DNA from: an uncultured Pelagibacteraceae bacterium
Lineage (GTDB): Bacteria; Pseudomonadota; Alphaproteobacteria; Pelagibacterales; Pelagibacteraceae
Direction of reading: 5' to 3'
NCBI GenBank assembly: GCA_902577525.1
Contig: CACGZG010000005.1
Span: 1-64,000 of the forward strand
DNA: 64,000 bases
Below the pieces are notes generated by a model. The model saw only the letters and a program-made list of their open reading frames with translations, had not been told where the DNA came from and did no database searches. This document shows positions 37,337 to 48,728 of this stretch, one piece after another. Within the stretch, counting starts at the first letter, position 1; each line of letters begins with the position of its first letter. Made by a program: the position numbers and the translations under genes.

Positions 37337-37534
37337 TTATTTTTTCTCCAGTGAGTCTCTTTTGAGTTGTGCTTCAACAGGAGAATAATAAGCTTCTTGA
37401 AGTTCAACATTCCAATAATTTAATTTTTCTAGAGGTATTTTTTTTTGACTTATTGCACACTCAACATGATCTCCATCCTCAACAACTTGAAAATTATTAG
37501 GTAAATATTTTAATTTTGCTAATTTTTTAAACAT
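37337..37534 (-). CDS. DUF2093 small protein
   Basis: 65 residues from the ATG at 37534 (MFKKLAKLKYLPNNF); the longer frame back to 37600 would run into purD and is not credible. Contains the DUF2093 core: GDHVECAISQKKIPLEKLNY followed by WNVELQEAYYSP. This domain is found almost only in alphaproteobacteria and has no known function. Converges with lpxL with no gap and diverges from purD by 27 bases. Confidence 0.75.
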   Translation of the reverse strand: MFKKLAKLKYLPNNFQVVEDGDHVECAISQKKIPLEKLNYWNVELQEAYYSPVEAQLKRDSLEKK

Positions 37535-37561
37535 TTTTAGTTTATATATAAATATATATAT

Positions 37562-38824
37562 ATGAAAATAGCAATTATTGGTAGTGGAGGAAGAGAACAT
37601 GCAATCTGTAAAATTCTCAATCGTTCTGAAAAATTAGAAAAAATATTCTGTATACCAGGAAATGCTGGCACTTCATTAATCGCAGAAAATATAAACTTAA
37701 ATTTAGAAAATTTTGATGAAATTAAAAACTTTGTACTAAATAATAAAATTGAACTAGTTGTAGTTGGACCTGAAAAACCTCTAGTGGAAGGTATTGTAGA
37801 TTATCTAGAAAGATATGGAATAAAAGTTTTTGGGCCTAATAAATTAGCTTCAAAACTAGAGGGCTCAAAAATTTTTACTAAAAAAATTTGTCAAAAATTT
37901 AATATTCCTACAGCTAAATTTGGAATTTTTGAAAATGAAAAAAATGCATTGGAATTTTTAAAAAAATCGAACCATCCAATTGTAATAAAGGCGGATAATT
38001 TAGCTTCAGGAAAAGGAGTTTATATTTGTGAAAATATTGAAGAATCAAAATTAGCTGTTTTTGAAATATTTAATGGAAAATTTGGACAAGCTAAGAATGT
38101 TTTAATCGAAGAATTTTTAAAAGGTGAGGAAATGAGTTTTTTTGTAATAAGTGATGGTGTCTCAATAAGAAATTTTGGTACGGCTCAAGACCATAAACGT
38201 GTACTTGATGGAGATAAAGGCAAAAATACAGGAGGTATGGGTGCTTATTCACCATCAAGACTTATGTCAAATGAATTGGAAAACAAGGTGATAAAAAAAA
38301 TTATTCAACCTACTCTTAAAGCATTGTTAGATTTAAATACTAAATATAAAGGATTTTTATACGCTGGATTAATGATTGTAAATGATGAACCATTTCTAAT
38401 TGAGTATAACGTTCGTATGGGTGATCCCGAGTGTCAGACAATTCTTCCAAAATTAAAAACTGATTTATTAGAAATACTTTTAGCATGTTGTAATAAAAGT
38501 CTAAGTAAAACAAATATTGAATGGCAAAATAAAAAAAGTATGTGTGTAGTGTTATGTTCAAATGGGTATCCTGAAAAATTTAAAAAAAATATTGAAATTA
38601 AAAATTTAGATAAAATTAAGTTAGATGAAAATAATTTTTTATTTCATGCAGGTACTATCAATAAAAATGATAAAGTTTTTTCATCAGGTGGGAGGGTTTT
38701 AAATTTTGTATCAATTTCCGATACTTTTGAAGATACTAAAAAAAAAGTATATTCAAAGCTTGATGAACTTAATTGGACTGGTGGATTTTGCAGAAGAGAC
38801 ATAGGTTACAAAGTTACAAATTAA
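37562..38824 (+). CDS. purD: Phosphoribosylamine-glycine ligase
   Basis: 420 residues, ATP-grasp enzyme of purine synthesis. N-terminus MKIAIIGSGGREHAICKIL. PIVIKADNLASGKGVYICEN and LIEEFLKGEEMSFFVISDG bind ATP. The signature RMGDPECQTILPKLKTDL is intact. A very AT-rich gap with an alternating TA tract (about 37545-37561) precedes the start. Overlaps rsmD by one base. Confidence 0.97.
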   Translation: MKIAIIGSGGREHAICKILNRSEKLEKIFCIPGNAGTSLIAENINLNLENFDEIKNFVLNNKIELVVVGPEKPLVEGIVDYLERYGIKVFGPNKLASKLEGSKIFTKKICQKFNIPTAKFGIFENEKNALEFLKKSNHPIVIKADNLASGKGVYICENIEESKLAVFEIFNGKFGQAKNVLIEEFLKGEEMSFFVISDGVSIRNFGTAQDHKRVLDGDKGKNTGGMGAYSPSRLMSNELENKVIKKIIQPTLKALLDLNTKYKGFLYAGLMIVNDEPFLIEYNVRMGDPECQTILPKLKTDLLEILLACCNKSLSKTNIEWQNKKSMCVVLCSNGYPEKFKKNIEIKNLDKIKLDENNFLFHAGTINKNDKVFSSGGRVLNFVSISDTFEDTKKKVYSKLDELNWTGGFCRRDIGYKVTN

Positions 38825-39390
38825 TGAGAATTATATCAGGCAATTTTAAAGGTAAAAAAATTCTTAAACCAAAAGATTTAATTACTAGGCCTCTAAAAGA
38901 TTTAACAAAGGAGTCGATATTCAATATCATTAATCATTCAAATAAGTTTTCCATAGATATTCAAAAATCAACTGTGCTTGATTTATTTTCAGGGGTTGGT
39001 TCTTTTGGTATAGAATGCTTATCTCGAGGCGCAAAATACGTAACTTTCGTTGACAATTACAGTGATGTTACAGAAGTTTTAAAAAAAAATCTTAGTAGTC
39101 TAAGCAATATTAATAACTATGAAATTTTGCAAAAAGATATAATTCAGGATTTACAATTTATAAATTTTAAAAAAAAATTTGATATAATTTTTTTAGATCC
39201 ACCATATAAATTAAAAGAACTGTCAAAAATATTAAAAAATATTTATGAACAAAAATGTTTAAAGTCAGACGGTATATTAATTATTCATAGGCATAAAAAA
39301 GAGGTCGATCTACACCCAAAAAAATTCAAAATTATAGAGGAAAAAAAATATGGTATTTCAAAAATTATTTTTGGTTTATTTATTGACTAG
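38824..39390 (+). CDS. rsmD: 16S rRNA m2G966 methyltransferase
   Basis: 188 residues from the ATG overlapping the purD stop (TAATG): MRIISGNFKGKKILKPKDL. SAM motif VLDLFSGVGSFGIECLSRGA, catalytic IIFLDPPYKLKELSKIL, and RPLKDLTKESIFNIINH are RsmD hallmarks. An upstream frame opening at 38773 is a shadow of purD. Overlaps the convergent pgi by 15 bases. Confidence 0.93.
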   Translation: MRIISGNFKGKKILKPKDLITRPLKDLTKESIFNIINHSNKFSIDIQKSTVLDLFSGVGSFGIECLSRGAKYVTFVDNYSDVTEVLKKNLSSLSNINNYEILQKDIIQDLQFINFKKKFDIIFLDPPYKLKELSKILKNIYEQKCLKSDGILIIHRHKKEVDLHPKKFKIIEEKKYGISKIIFGLFID

Positions 39391-40539
39391 ATAGTTTTTA
39401 GTTTCTTTTTTAATTAATTCTACTGCTGGCTGATCATATGGGTTAATTTTCAAAGCCTTTGCAACTAAAATTGTTTCTAAAATAAAAAAAGTGAATAACT
39501 CTCCAAGAGCCTCTTCATTTTTTTTAAAAATTTGGAAGCTCCTGAACGGTATATTTTTTTTTTTGAAAACTTTTTCTGTTGCTTTTTTCTGAAATGACAA
39601 AATATCATTTGTACTTATATTCTTTAAATATTTATGACTATTTAATAAAAATTTATCACTTAATTTTGTTGAATCTTTATTAATAAAATTAAAAAAAGTA
39701 TAAAAACTTTTTTTTGGCCCATCTAAATATAATTGCATCAAACTATGATTATCCTTAGGCATCAAAGATATATTTGGATATATCCCAGTATCATTTTTTC
39801 CTAAACTTTCAGCAACTAATTGTTGATACCACTCAAATAATTCTTGTGAATCTTTATCATAATTAATAATTATCGAATTATATTTTTTATTATTTATATA
39901 AAATATTATATTTGCAGCATTTCTTATAAGCGAATTAACAAAATTTTTATTTTTGATTAAATTGTTAAATTGTTTAAACTTTTTTTCTTTTAAACCAAAC
40001 AGACTGGCAGGTAACATGCCCACTTCTGATAAAACGGAATATCTTCCACCAATAAAATTATTATGATCTATAATTTCAGATTTAAGTTTTTTTGCTAGAG
40101 CTCTCAGATAATTTTCATCATTTTGTGTGATAAATAAATTTTTATCACTTTTTTTTAATAAAATATTAACATTAGAAATCGTTTCAAGAGTGTTACCTGA
40201 CTTAGAAACAATTATATTAAAAAAATTTTTAGAATTAGTACTCTTTTTATAAGACTCTAAATTATCTACAAAATACACTTTTTTTTTTATTTTATGTTTT
40301 AAAAATTTATATATTGCTTTTGTTCCAAGTATCGAGCCACCCATTCCTATTATTCTACAATCAAGTTTATTTTTTATTTTTTTGATAAAATTATTGGAAT
40401 AAGAATAATTGTAATTTGGTTTAAGTGAATTCAAAACTTCATTTTTATTTTCAATTATTTCATAAAAATTTTTTTTTAAAATATTAGATTTTTTATTCCT
40501 ATTGAAATTTATAAAAAAAATATTTTTTGTTAAATTCAT
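39376..40539 (-). CDS. pgi: Glucose-6-phosphate isomerase, short form
   Basis: 387 residues versus about 550 in E. coli. Core elements remain: RIIGMGGSILGTKAIYKFL, IIVSKSGNTLETISNVNILL (sugar-phosphate SIS motif), catalytic Arg in FIGGRYSVLSEVGMLP, Glu in QLVAESLGKND, His in KDNHSLMQLYLDGP, and Lys in NPYDQPAVELIKK. The reduction is in the N-terminal and connecting regions, not at the active site. Interconverts glucose-6-P and fructose-6-P. Confidence 0.9.
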   Translation of the reverse strand: MNLTKNIFFINFNRNKKSNILKKNFYEIIENKNEVLNSLKPNYNYSYSNNFIKKIKNKLDCRIIGMGGSILGTKAIYKFLKHKIKKKVYFVDNLESYKKSTNSKNFFNIIVSKSGNTLETISNVNILLKKSDKNLFITQNDENYLRALAKKLKSEIIDHNNFIGGRYSVLSEVGMLPASLFGLKEKKFKQFNNLIKNKNFVNSLIRNAANIIFYINNKKYNSIIINYDKDSQELFEWYQQLVAESLGKNDTGIYPNISLMPKDNHSLMQLYLDGPKKSFYTFFNFINKDSTKLSDKFLLNSHKYLKNISTNDILSFQKKATEKVFKKKNIPFRSFQIFKKNEEALGELFTFFILETILVAKALKINPYDQPAVELIKKETKNYLVNK

Positions 40540-40847
40540 TTTTTTTCAATTTTATCAATAATTGATTTCTCTAAATTATCTTTTGAAATAATATTTTTAT
40601 CAGTTTCAGTCTCACTTAATATTTTAGACAAATCTATAGTCTCTTTTTCTTTTTTGATTTTATTCTTTTCTTTTCTAGGTACTGGTAATTCAGAATAATC
40701 AGGTGGTAATACTAGAGGATTTTTTTTCTCAATCAAAAATTCGTCAGTAGTAGCTTTTTTTTTCATACTTAACGATTCCTTAATGCCTGAACAAGCTGAA
40801 ATTAAAAGAAGAGACAATATTGGTAAACAAAATTTAATTATTTTCAT
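40536..40847 (-). CDS. BamF-like lipoprotein (DUF3035)
   Basis: 103 residues. Lipoprotein signal MKIIKFCLPILSLLLISACS with lipobox ISAC. The DUF3035 core DEFLIEKKNPLVLPPDYSEL follows (usual PDEFxVxxxxPLVxPPDF), then a charged tail. In alphaproteobacteria BamF is a lipoprotein subunit of the outer-membrane protein assembly machine. It overlaps lspA, the signal peptidase that would process it, by 14 bases. Confidence 0.78.
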   Translation of the reverse strand: MKIIKFCLPILSLLLISACSGIKESLSMKKKATTDEFLIEKKNPLVLPPDYSELPVPRKEKNKIKKEKETIDLSKILSETETDKNIISKDNLEKSIIDKIEKK

Positions 40848-41325
40848 AATTCTTGATCCATAGTTCTTTTATTATTAAAAGCACAACTCCTGATGTGATA
40901 AATATATCTGCAACATTGAATATAAACCAATGAAAATTTCCAACATGAAAATCTATAAAATCTGGAACCGCTTTGTAATAAAGTCTATCGAATAAATTTC
41001 CAAATGCACCTCCAATAATGAATATAAATGCAAATTTTTCGTTAAAATTTTCAGATTTAAGCATATAAATTATTAATACAAAAATAACTAATATTATAAT
41101 TAAGGTAATAATTTGATAAATATTTGAGCTACCAAATGAAAACAAGCCAAAAGCAATACCTTCATTCCATATTAAATGGAAATTTATAAAATTTGAGGAA
41201 AAAATTTCAAGTTGATCAAGTTCTTTGGACTTATTGATAATTAATATTTTAGAAATTCTATCTATCAAGAAAATAAAGGATATTGATAAAAAGATAAAAA
41301 TATTTTTTTTAAGATAATTAAGCAT
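40834..41325 (-). CDS. lspA: Lipoprotein signal peptidase (signal peptidase II)
   Basis: 163 residues, four membrane helices. The catalytic aspartates are in IIGGAFGNLFDRLYYKAVPD and IFNVADIFITSGVV. FHLIWNEGIAFGLF matches the conserved NxGxAFG region. Removes signal peptides from prolipoproteins. Start overlaps the restored end of ileS by 8 bases, the classic ileS-lspA order. Confidence 0.95.
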   Translation of the reverse strand: MLNYLKKNIFIFLSISFIFLIDRISKILIINKSKELDQLEIFSSNFINFHLIWNEGIAFGLFSFGSSNIYQIITLIIILVIFVLIIYMLKSENFNEKFAFIFIIGGAFGNLFDRLYYKAVPDFIDFHVGNFHWFIFNVADIFITSGVVLLIIKELWIKNYENN

Positions 41326-44042
41326 TTTGCGGATGTCTAGTACAAGGATCTGGGCTTATTTTCCAACACACAGGACACTTATCACCTTTAGCTTTTTTAC
41401 TGTTTACCACAATATCTACTTTATCATCATAAATAATTTCTGCTTTAGATGTTATACATAATTCAGATAAATCAACATTAGTAAAAATCTTTTTATAATT
41501 ATTATTTAATTGAATACTAATTTCAGCTTCTAAACTTGAACCAATTTCTTTATTTGCCCTCTTTTCCTCAATACTTATATTGCAAATATTTCTAATTTTA
41601 ATTAACTCTGTCCATTTTTTTTTCTAAATCTTCATTTTTAAATTTTATAGGATAATTCATAAATTTTTCCATATGAATACTTTTATTTTGTTTTGAAATT
41701 AACTGATATATTTCTTCAGTGGTAAAAGAAAGAATAGGTGCAAACCATTTAAGTAGAGAATCTAATAATATTTTTAAAATAATGATACATGACTTTCTTT
41801 TGTTTGAATTTAAAGAGTCACAATAAAGGGTGTCTTTTCTAATATCAAAATAAAATGCTGATAAGTCTACAGTACAAAAATTTAATAATTCTTTATAAAG
41901 ATTATGAAAATCGTAGTTTTTAAAATATTTAATAAATTTTTCATTTAAAGAATAAACTCTATTTAATATAAATCTTTCTAACTCAGGTAAAATTGCTAAG
42001 TCTAAGCTTTCTAAATCGATATCATCAAATTTATCATTTAGATTTCCTAATAAATATCTAAAAGTATTTCTTATTTTTCTATAAGAGTCTGAATGTTGAT
42101 CTAATATAGAGTAATCTATTCTTAAATCTTCAGCATAATTAGACGAAGCTACCCAAATTCTAAGGATATCTGCTCCATATTTTTTTAAAATATCCTCTGG
42201 AGCTATTACGTTGCCAAGAGATTTTGACATTTTTAAACCTTTGCCGTCAACTACAAATCCATGAGATAAAATTGACTCGAATGGTGCTTTGCCCCTGGTG
42301 CCACAAGACTGTAATAATGACGAATGGAACCATCCCCTATGCTGATCTGATCCTTCAAGATACATCGACGCGGGCCATTTCAGATCATCTCTTTTTTCCA
42401 AAACAAATGAGTGTGTAGAACCACTATCAAACCATACTTCAACAATATCACTTAATTTATGGTAATCACTTGCTTTATATTTGCTTCCTAAAAATTTTTG
42501 AGGATCATCAGAAAACCAACAATCAGATCCTTCCTTTTCATAAATTTTTGCAATATTTTCAAATACATCATCATCTACTAAAATTTTGTTATCTTTTTTA
42601 TTTACAAAGATAGGCAGTGGAACTCCCCAAACTCTCTGTCTAGAAACGCACCAATCCGGTCTCGTTTCAATCATTGATTTTAATCTTTCCTTACCTTTCC
42701 TCGGATAAAAAATTGTATCATTAATTGCCTTTAAAGCTTTGCTTCTCAATTTGTGACTTTCCATTGAAATAAACCATTGTGGAGTTGCTCTATGAACTAA
42801 GGGCGCTTTTGAACGCCAGGAATGTGGGTAAGAATGTACTAGCTCACCATTGGCAAGAAGTTTTTTTTGATTTTTTAGTTTTTCAATTACTATAGGATTA
42901 GCCTTAAAAATATGAGTCCCTTCAAATAAAATTACATTTTTTGTATACTTTCCATCTCCATCTACAGTCTCAACAGCTTTAATACCATTTTTTAAACAAA
43001 GATTAAAATCATCAGGACCATGGCTTGGAGCACAATGCACTATACCTGTTCCTTGCTCCGTAGTTACAAAACCTGCATCTAAAAGGGGTATATTATAATC
43101 ATAACCTAGCTCAAAAAACGGATGTTTACAAATTGTACCTTTTAATTCTTTTCCCTTAAATTTTTTTAAAGTTTTATAATTTTTTATACTGCAATTTTCA
43201 ATAACAGATTCTAATAAAGCTTCTGCAATAACAATTTTTTTATTCTTGAAGTGATTTTCATCAGTAATTTTAACAACTAAATAATCCAAATTTTCGTTAT
43301 ATGCCAAAGCTTTATTAGCAGGTATTGTCCAAGGAGTGGTGGTCCAAATAACTATCTCGCTATTATCTAATTCTTTAAGCTTTGATGTTAGTACCTCAAA
43401 CAATGCATAAATAGTATCAGATTTATGATCTTGATATTCAACTTCTGCATCAGCTAATGCAGTTTTTTCTACCGTAGACCAAAGAACTGGCTTGTATCCT
43501 CTGTAAAGACTTCCTTCCTTTAAAAATTTTCCCAGTTCTCTTACAATTTGAGCTTCAGCATCATAACTCATTGTGGAATAATAATTCTCCCAATCACCAA
43601 CAACTCCTAATCTTTTAAATTGGTCTTTGTGTACCTCTATCCATTTTTCTGCAAAAGCTCTACATTCTTTTCTAAATTCAACTATAGGCACTTCATTTTT
43701 ATTTTTTTTATTTTTTTTATATTGTTCCTCAATTTTCCATTCTATGGGCAATCCATGACAATCCCAGCCAGGGACATATACAGAATCCTTACCATCCATT
43801 TGATGGAATTTAACAATTATATCTTTTAAAATTTTATTAAGTGCTGTCCCCATGTGTATGTTGCCATTTGCATAAGGCGGGCCGTCATGTAGAACAAACT
43901 TTTCTTTACCCTTCCTCGAATTTCTCAGCTCTTGATAAAGGTTTATCTTTTCCCAAAATTTTAAAAATTCAGGTTCCCTTATCGGTAAATTTGCTTTCAT
44001 AGGAAAAGCAGTTTTAGGTAAATTAATCTCAAATTTGCTCAT
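41318..44042 (-). CDS. ileS: Isoleucyl-tRNA synthetase, with one frameshift near its 3' end
   Basis: Class I synthetase. PPYANGNIHMGTALNKILKD is the HIGH region (here HMGT), followed by the CP1 editing domain and GKGLKMSKSLGNVIAPED. The uninterrupted frame stops at 41598 after DLEKKMDRVN. One base fewer in the A9 run (T9 at 41615-41623 on the plus strand) continues as KKWTELIKIRNICNIS to the zinc finger KAKGDKCPVCWKISPDPC and TRHPQNA, stop at 41318. That gives about 907 residues, the normal length. The lost tail is conserved, so a sequence error or slippage is more likely than decay. Confidence 0.92.
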
Positions 44043-44971
44043 TATATTTTCTTTGCTTTCAATAAATCAATTCTAATTTGTTTTTTTAATTGATTTATAT
44101 TTTTAAATTTTTTTTCTTTTCTTATAAATTTAAGAAAATTAATTGTTAAATACTTATTATATAAATTTCCAGAAAAATTAAATAGATGAACTTCCAATAA
44201 TATTTTTTTTTGATTAAAAGTAGGTCTATATCCTAAATTTGCTATTCCCTTTATAAACTTTTTATCATTTTGTTTTTTCACTTTAACCGCATAAACTCCA
44301 GGCTTTGCCAAAATATAATCCTTAATATCAATATTTGCAGTTGGGAAACCTATTTTTTTCCCTAATTGTCTACCTTTCTGAACTTTACCCTCAATAGACC
44401 ATTCTCTATTTAAAAATTTATTTGCTTGATTTAATTTGCCATTTTGAAGTAAACGACGAATTAAGGATGATGATATAATTTTTTTATATTTATATAGAGG
44501 CTTTGGTTTAATAATTTTGTATTTATATAAATGTTCATATCTTATTAATTGCTTTAAGTTACCTTCCCTTTTATTCCCAAATCTAAAATTATTACTAACA
44601 AATATAAACTTAGCATTTAATTTTGAACTTAGAACATTTTTAATAAAGCTCGTTGATTTTGTTTTTGAAAATTTTTTATCAAATTTTTTAATAACTACAA
44701 AATCAACATCAAATCTTTGTAAGAGACTGATTTTTTGTTTTTGATTTGATATTCTAAAATTTTTAAGATCCTTATAAAAAAACATTTTAGGCATTGGTTC
44801 GAAAGTTAAAACACCAACTTTTAAAGCAAATTTTTTCTTAAAATTTTTTGCTAGTTTAAATAATTTTTGATGTCCTAAATGCAATCCATCAAAATTACCT
44901 ATAAGAATTATTGAACCTCTATGTGTCCTATTAACATTAAAATTTTTATAAATTTTTATTGAATTTACCAT
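44042..44971 (-). CDS. ribF: Bifunctional riboflavin kinase / FMN adenylyltransferase
   Basis: 309 residues. N-terminal nucleotidyltransferase: SIILIGNFDGLHLGHQKLF (GxFDGxHxGH), SNNFRFGNKREGN, and ISSSLIRRLLQNG. C-terminal kinase: GRQLGKKIGFPTANIDIKD and GIANLGYRPTFN. Makes FMN and FAD. Overlaps ileS by one base and the HAD gene by seven, the usual ribF-ileS-lspA order. Confidence 0.95.
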   Translation of the reverse strand: MVNSIKIYKNFNVNRTHRGSIILIGNFDGLHLGHQKLFKLAKNFKKKFALKVGVLTFEPMPKMFFYKDLKNFRISNQKQKISLLQRFDVDFVVIKKFDKKFSKTKSTSFIKNVLSSKLNAKFIFVSNNFRFGNKREGNLKQLIRYEHLYKYKIIKPKPLYKYKKIISSSLIRRLLQNGKLNQANKFLNREWSIEGKVQKGRQLGKKIGFPTANIDIKDYILAKPGVYAVKVKKQNDKKFIKGIANLGYRPTFNQKKILLEVHLFNFSGNLYNKYLTINFLKFIRKEKKFKNINQLKKQIRIDLLKAKKI

Positions 44972-45783
44972 TTAAGCTCTGATTGAATATAATTACAAAT
45001 TGCTTCATAGGATTTAGCTGTTTCTTTTATTCCATTTTTTTCTATTTCAAATTTATGAATTCCATTTGATATAATCAATGAATCATAGTTTAGCAAATTT
45101 GCTCCTTTAATGTCAGTATTTAAGTTATCACCTATTGAGAGTACTTTTTTTTCCTTATTATTAATCGATTGATTATAAACTTCAGGGTAAGGTTTTCCAA
45201 AATATAGAACATCTCCTCCCATTTTTTCAAAAACCATTGCCACTGAGCCAGCGCAAAATTCTCTTAAATTACCTCTATCAACAATTAAATCAGGATTTGT
45301 GCAAATCATTTTCTTTTTTAAATGAGGATTTAATAAATCTTTATAATAATTCAAATCTTTATCGTGATCATCGAATAATCCAGTGCATAATATATAATCG
45401 CTCTCATCAATATTGTTTGACTTGTTTTTTTCTAAATCCTTAAATAAGTCGAAATCTCTTGGTGGGCCAATATGAAAAAAAAATTTATTTAAAAAATTTT
45501 TTTTCAAGTAATTTAATGCAGCCTCTCCTGAAGTGAAAACATGATCCCTAATTTCCTTCTCCATTCCCATTTTTTCTAAAAAGTTTTTTACTGAGCTATT
45601 TGGTCTAGGCGCGTTCGTAAGAAGAACATAATCTTTTTTTTTTTTTGATATTTGCTTTAAAGCGTTAATGGCCTCATTATGTAAGTTTATACCATTGTGG
45701 ACAACCCCCCATAAGTCTATATAAAATAACTGATAGTTATCAGCGATAGAGCTGAGCCCTTCTTTATCTAAATTTTTTGTCAT
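44965..45783 (-). CDS. HAD-superfamily class IIA phosphatase (TIGR01459-like)
   Basis: 272 residues. Motif [21 protein letters not shown] with the nucleophile Asp, motif [16 protein letters not shown], and motif [25 protein letters not shown]. Resembles the NagD-like alphaproteobacterial family that sits before ribF. The substrate is unknown; sugar phosphate or nucleotide hydrolysis is a family inference. Confidence 0.85.
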   Translation of the reverse strand: MTKNLDKEGLSSIADNYQLFYIDLWGVVHNGINLHNEAINALKQISKKKKDYVLLTNAPRPNSSVKNFLEKMGMEKEIRDHVFTSGEAALNYLKKNFLNKFFFHIGPPRDFDLFKDLEKNKSNNIDESDYILCTGLFDDHDKDLNYYKDLLNPHLKKKMICTNPDLIVDRGNLREFCAGSVAMVFEKMGGDVLYFGKPYPEVYNQSINNKEKKVLSIGDNLNTDIKGANLLNYDSLIISNGIHKFEIEKNGIKETAKSYEAICNYIQSELKW

Positions 45784-45852
45784 TAAAATAATCTATAACC
45801 CAAAAAATCCACAAATTCCTTTATTTTTTAACGAACTTATTTCTAACTATAT

Positions 45853-45880
45853 CTTGAAAAACTTTGGTCAATCTCTATAT
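45853..45880 (+). promoter_or_regulatory. Sigma-32 type heat-shock promoter of groES-groEL
   Basis: CTTGAAA (45853-45859), 13 bases, then CTCTATAT (45873-45880). This matches the RpoH pattern CTTGAAA-N(11-16)-CCCCATnT with an imperfect -10. The same N13 spacing occurs in the hsp20 promoter at 63504. Start would be near 45887, about 20 bases before the groES ATG. Confidence 0.6.
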
Positions 45881-45907
45881 GAAGTTCATATTTATAAAGG
45901 AGTATTT

Positions 45908-46198
45908 ATGAAATTTAGACCGTTACATGATCGTGTTCTTATAGAAGTCTTAGATAGCAGTGAGAAAACTGCTGGTGGAATAATCATACCAGATACAGCT
46001 CAAGAAAAACCTCAAGAAGGTAAAGTGGTAGCTGTTGGAGGTGGTGCAAAAACAGATGATGGAAAAAAAATTCCAATGGATGTAAAAGTTGGTGATAAAG
46101 TCTTATTTGGCAAATGGTCAGGAACTGAAGTCAAGATTGATGGAAAAGAATATAGCATAATGAAAGAGTCTGACATTATGGGTATTTCAAGTAAGTAA
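45908..46198 (+). CDS. groES: Co-chaperonin GroES
   Basis: 96 residues from [20 protein letters not shown]; the frame open from 45854 is an upstream extension overlapping the promoter. The mobile loop is [21 protein letters not shown] strong Shine-Dalgarno AAAGGAG (45896-45902) selects this start. Forms the lid of the GroEL chamber. 22 bases before groEL. Confidence 0.97.
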   Translation: MKFRPLHDRVLIEVLDSSEKTAGGIIIPDTAQEKPQEGKVVAVGGGAKTDDGKKIPMDVKVGDKVLFGKWSGTEVKIDGKEYSIMKESDIMGISSK

Positions 46199-46202
46199 TT
46201 AA

Positions 46203-47882
<1,680 letters not shown>

Positions 47883-47910
47883 TACCTATTAATCCCAAAT
47901 AAAAATTCAA

Positions 47911-47940
47911 AAAGGGCAGTTTTTACTGCCCTTTTTTTTT
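47911..47940 (+). terminator. Intrinsic terminator of groES-groEL
   Basis: AAAAGGGCAGT, loop TTTT, ACTGCCCTTTT, running into an eight-T tract. The 11-bp stem with GGGCAG/CTGCCC at its core is the clearest rho-independent terminator in the window, 28 bases after the groEL stop. Confidence 0.93.
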
Positions 47941-47979
47941 GTTTTAACTAACAATATTTAAAATATTAATAATACCTCT

Positions 47980-48726
47980 ATGAAAATTAAATATTACTTA
48001 ACTTTTAAATTAATTGAAATTTTTCCAAGAATTTTCATAAACCTGATTAATGCTTTGCACAGACAGAAATTAAACCATGCACTAAAATATCTTAAAAAAA
48101 ATAAGATAAAAATTAATACAGTTTATGATATTGGTGCTTATAAAGGACACTGGAGCACTTTTTTAAATAAAACCTCCCTTAAAAAAAGCAAATTTTATTT
48201 ATTTGAGGCAAACTCAGAAAATGAAAAATTTCTTAAAAATTTAAATTTTAAATATTTCATATCAATCCTTTCAGACAAAGAAAAAAAAGTCAAATTCTAT
48301 TCAAAGATTTTGGGTGGTGACTCTTATTATTTAGAAAATACAAATTTTTATAATAAAAATTTAGATATAAAAGAAGTTAATACTACTACCTTAGATCAAA
48401 TTGTAAAAAAAAATGACATTCCTTTTCCTGATTTTATCAAAATAGATACACAAGGAAGTGAAATAGATATTCTAAAAGGTGGAAATACGATTTTAAAAAA
48501 TTGTTCAATAATATATCTTGAGTGCCCGATAATGGAATATAATTTAGGTGCTCCTAGTTTTTCAGAGTATACTAGTTACATGAAAAAAATTGGATATTCA
48601 CCTTATGAAATTTGCGAAATACATCACGTAGATAAAGCATTGGTTCAAATAGATATATTATTTTTAAAAACTTCCATTTTAGAAATGATAAATCCTAATA
48701 AGAAAATACTAAATATATTTAGGTAA
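47980..48726 (+). CDS. FkbM-family SAM-dependent methyltransferase
   Basis: 248 residues. SAM-binding motif INTVYDIGAYKGHWSTFLNK, then FYLFEANSENEKFLKNL and the FkbM-type LDQIVKKNDIPFPDFIKIDT-QGSEIDILKGG. The family O-methylates sugars or other small molecules; substrate not known. Isolated behind the groEL terminator. Visibly more AT-rich and lysine-rich than groEL, as for most genes here. Confidence 0.85.
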   Translation: MKIKYYLTFKLIEIFPRIFINLINALHRQKLNHALKYLKKNKIKINTVYDIGAYKGHWSTFLNKTSLKKSKFYLFEANSENEKFLKNLNFKYFISILSDKEKKVKFYSKILGGDSYYLENTNFYNKNLDIKEVNTTTLDQIVKKNDIPFPDFIKIDTQGSEIDILKGGNTILKNCSIIYLECPIMEYNLGAPSFSEYTSYMKKIGYSPYEICEIHHVDKALVQIDILFLKTSILEMINPNKKILNIFR

Positions 48727-48728
48727 GT

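Noticed and set aside
37544-37562. TA-rich tract between DUF2093 and purD as a possible replication or attachment site
   Set aside because: Too short and low in complexity; probably only promoter-like AT sequence.
38773-38823. Longer rsmD with 17 extra N-terminal residues
   Set aside because: The extension overlaps purD codons and the ATG at 38824 forms the TAATG junction seen repeatedly here.
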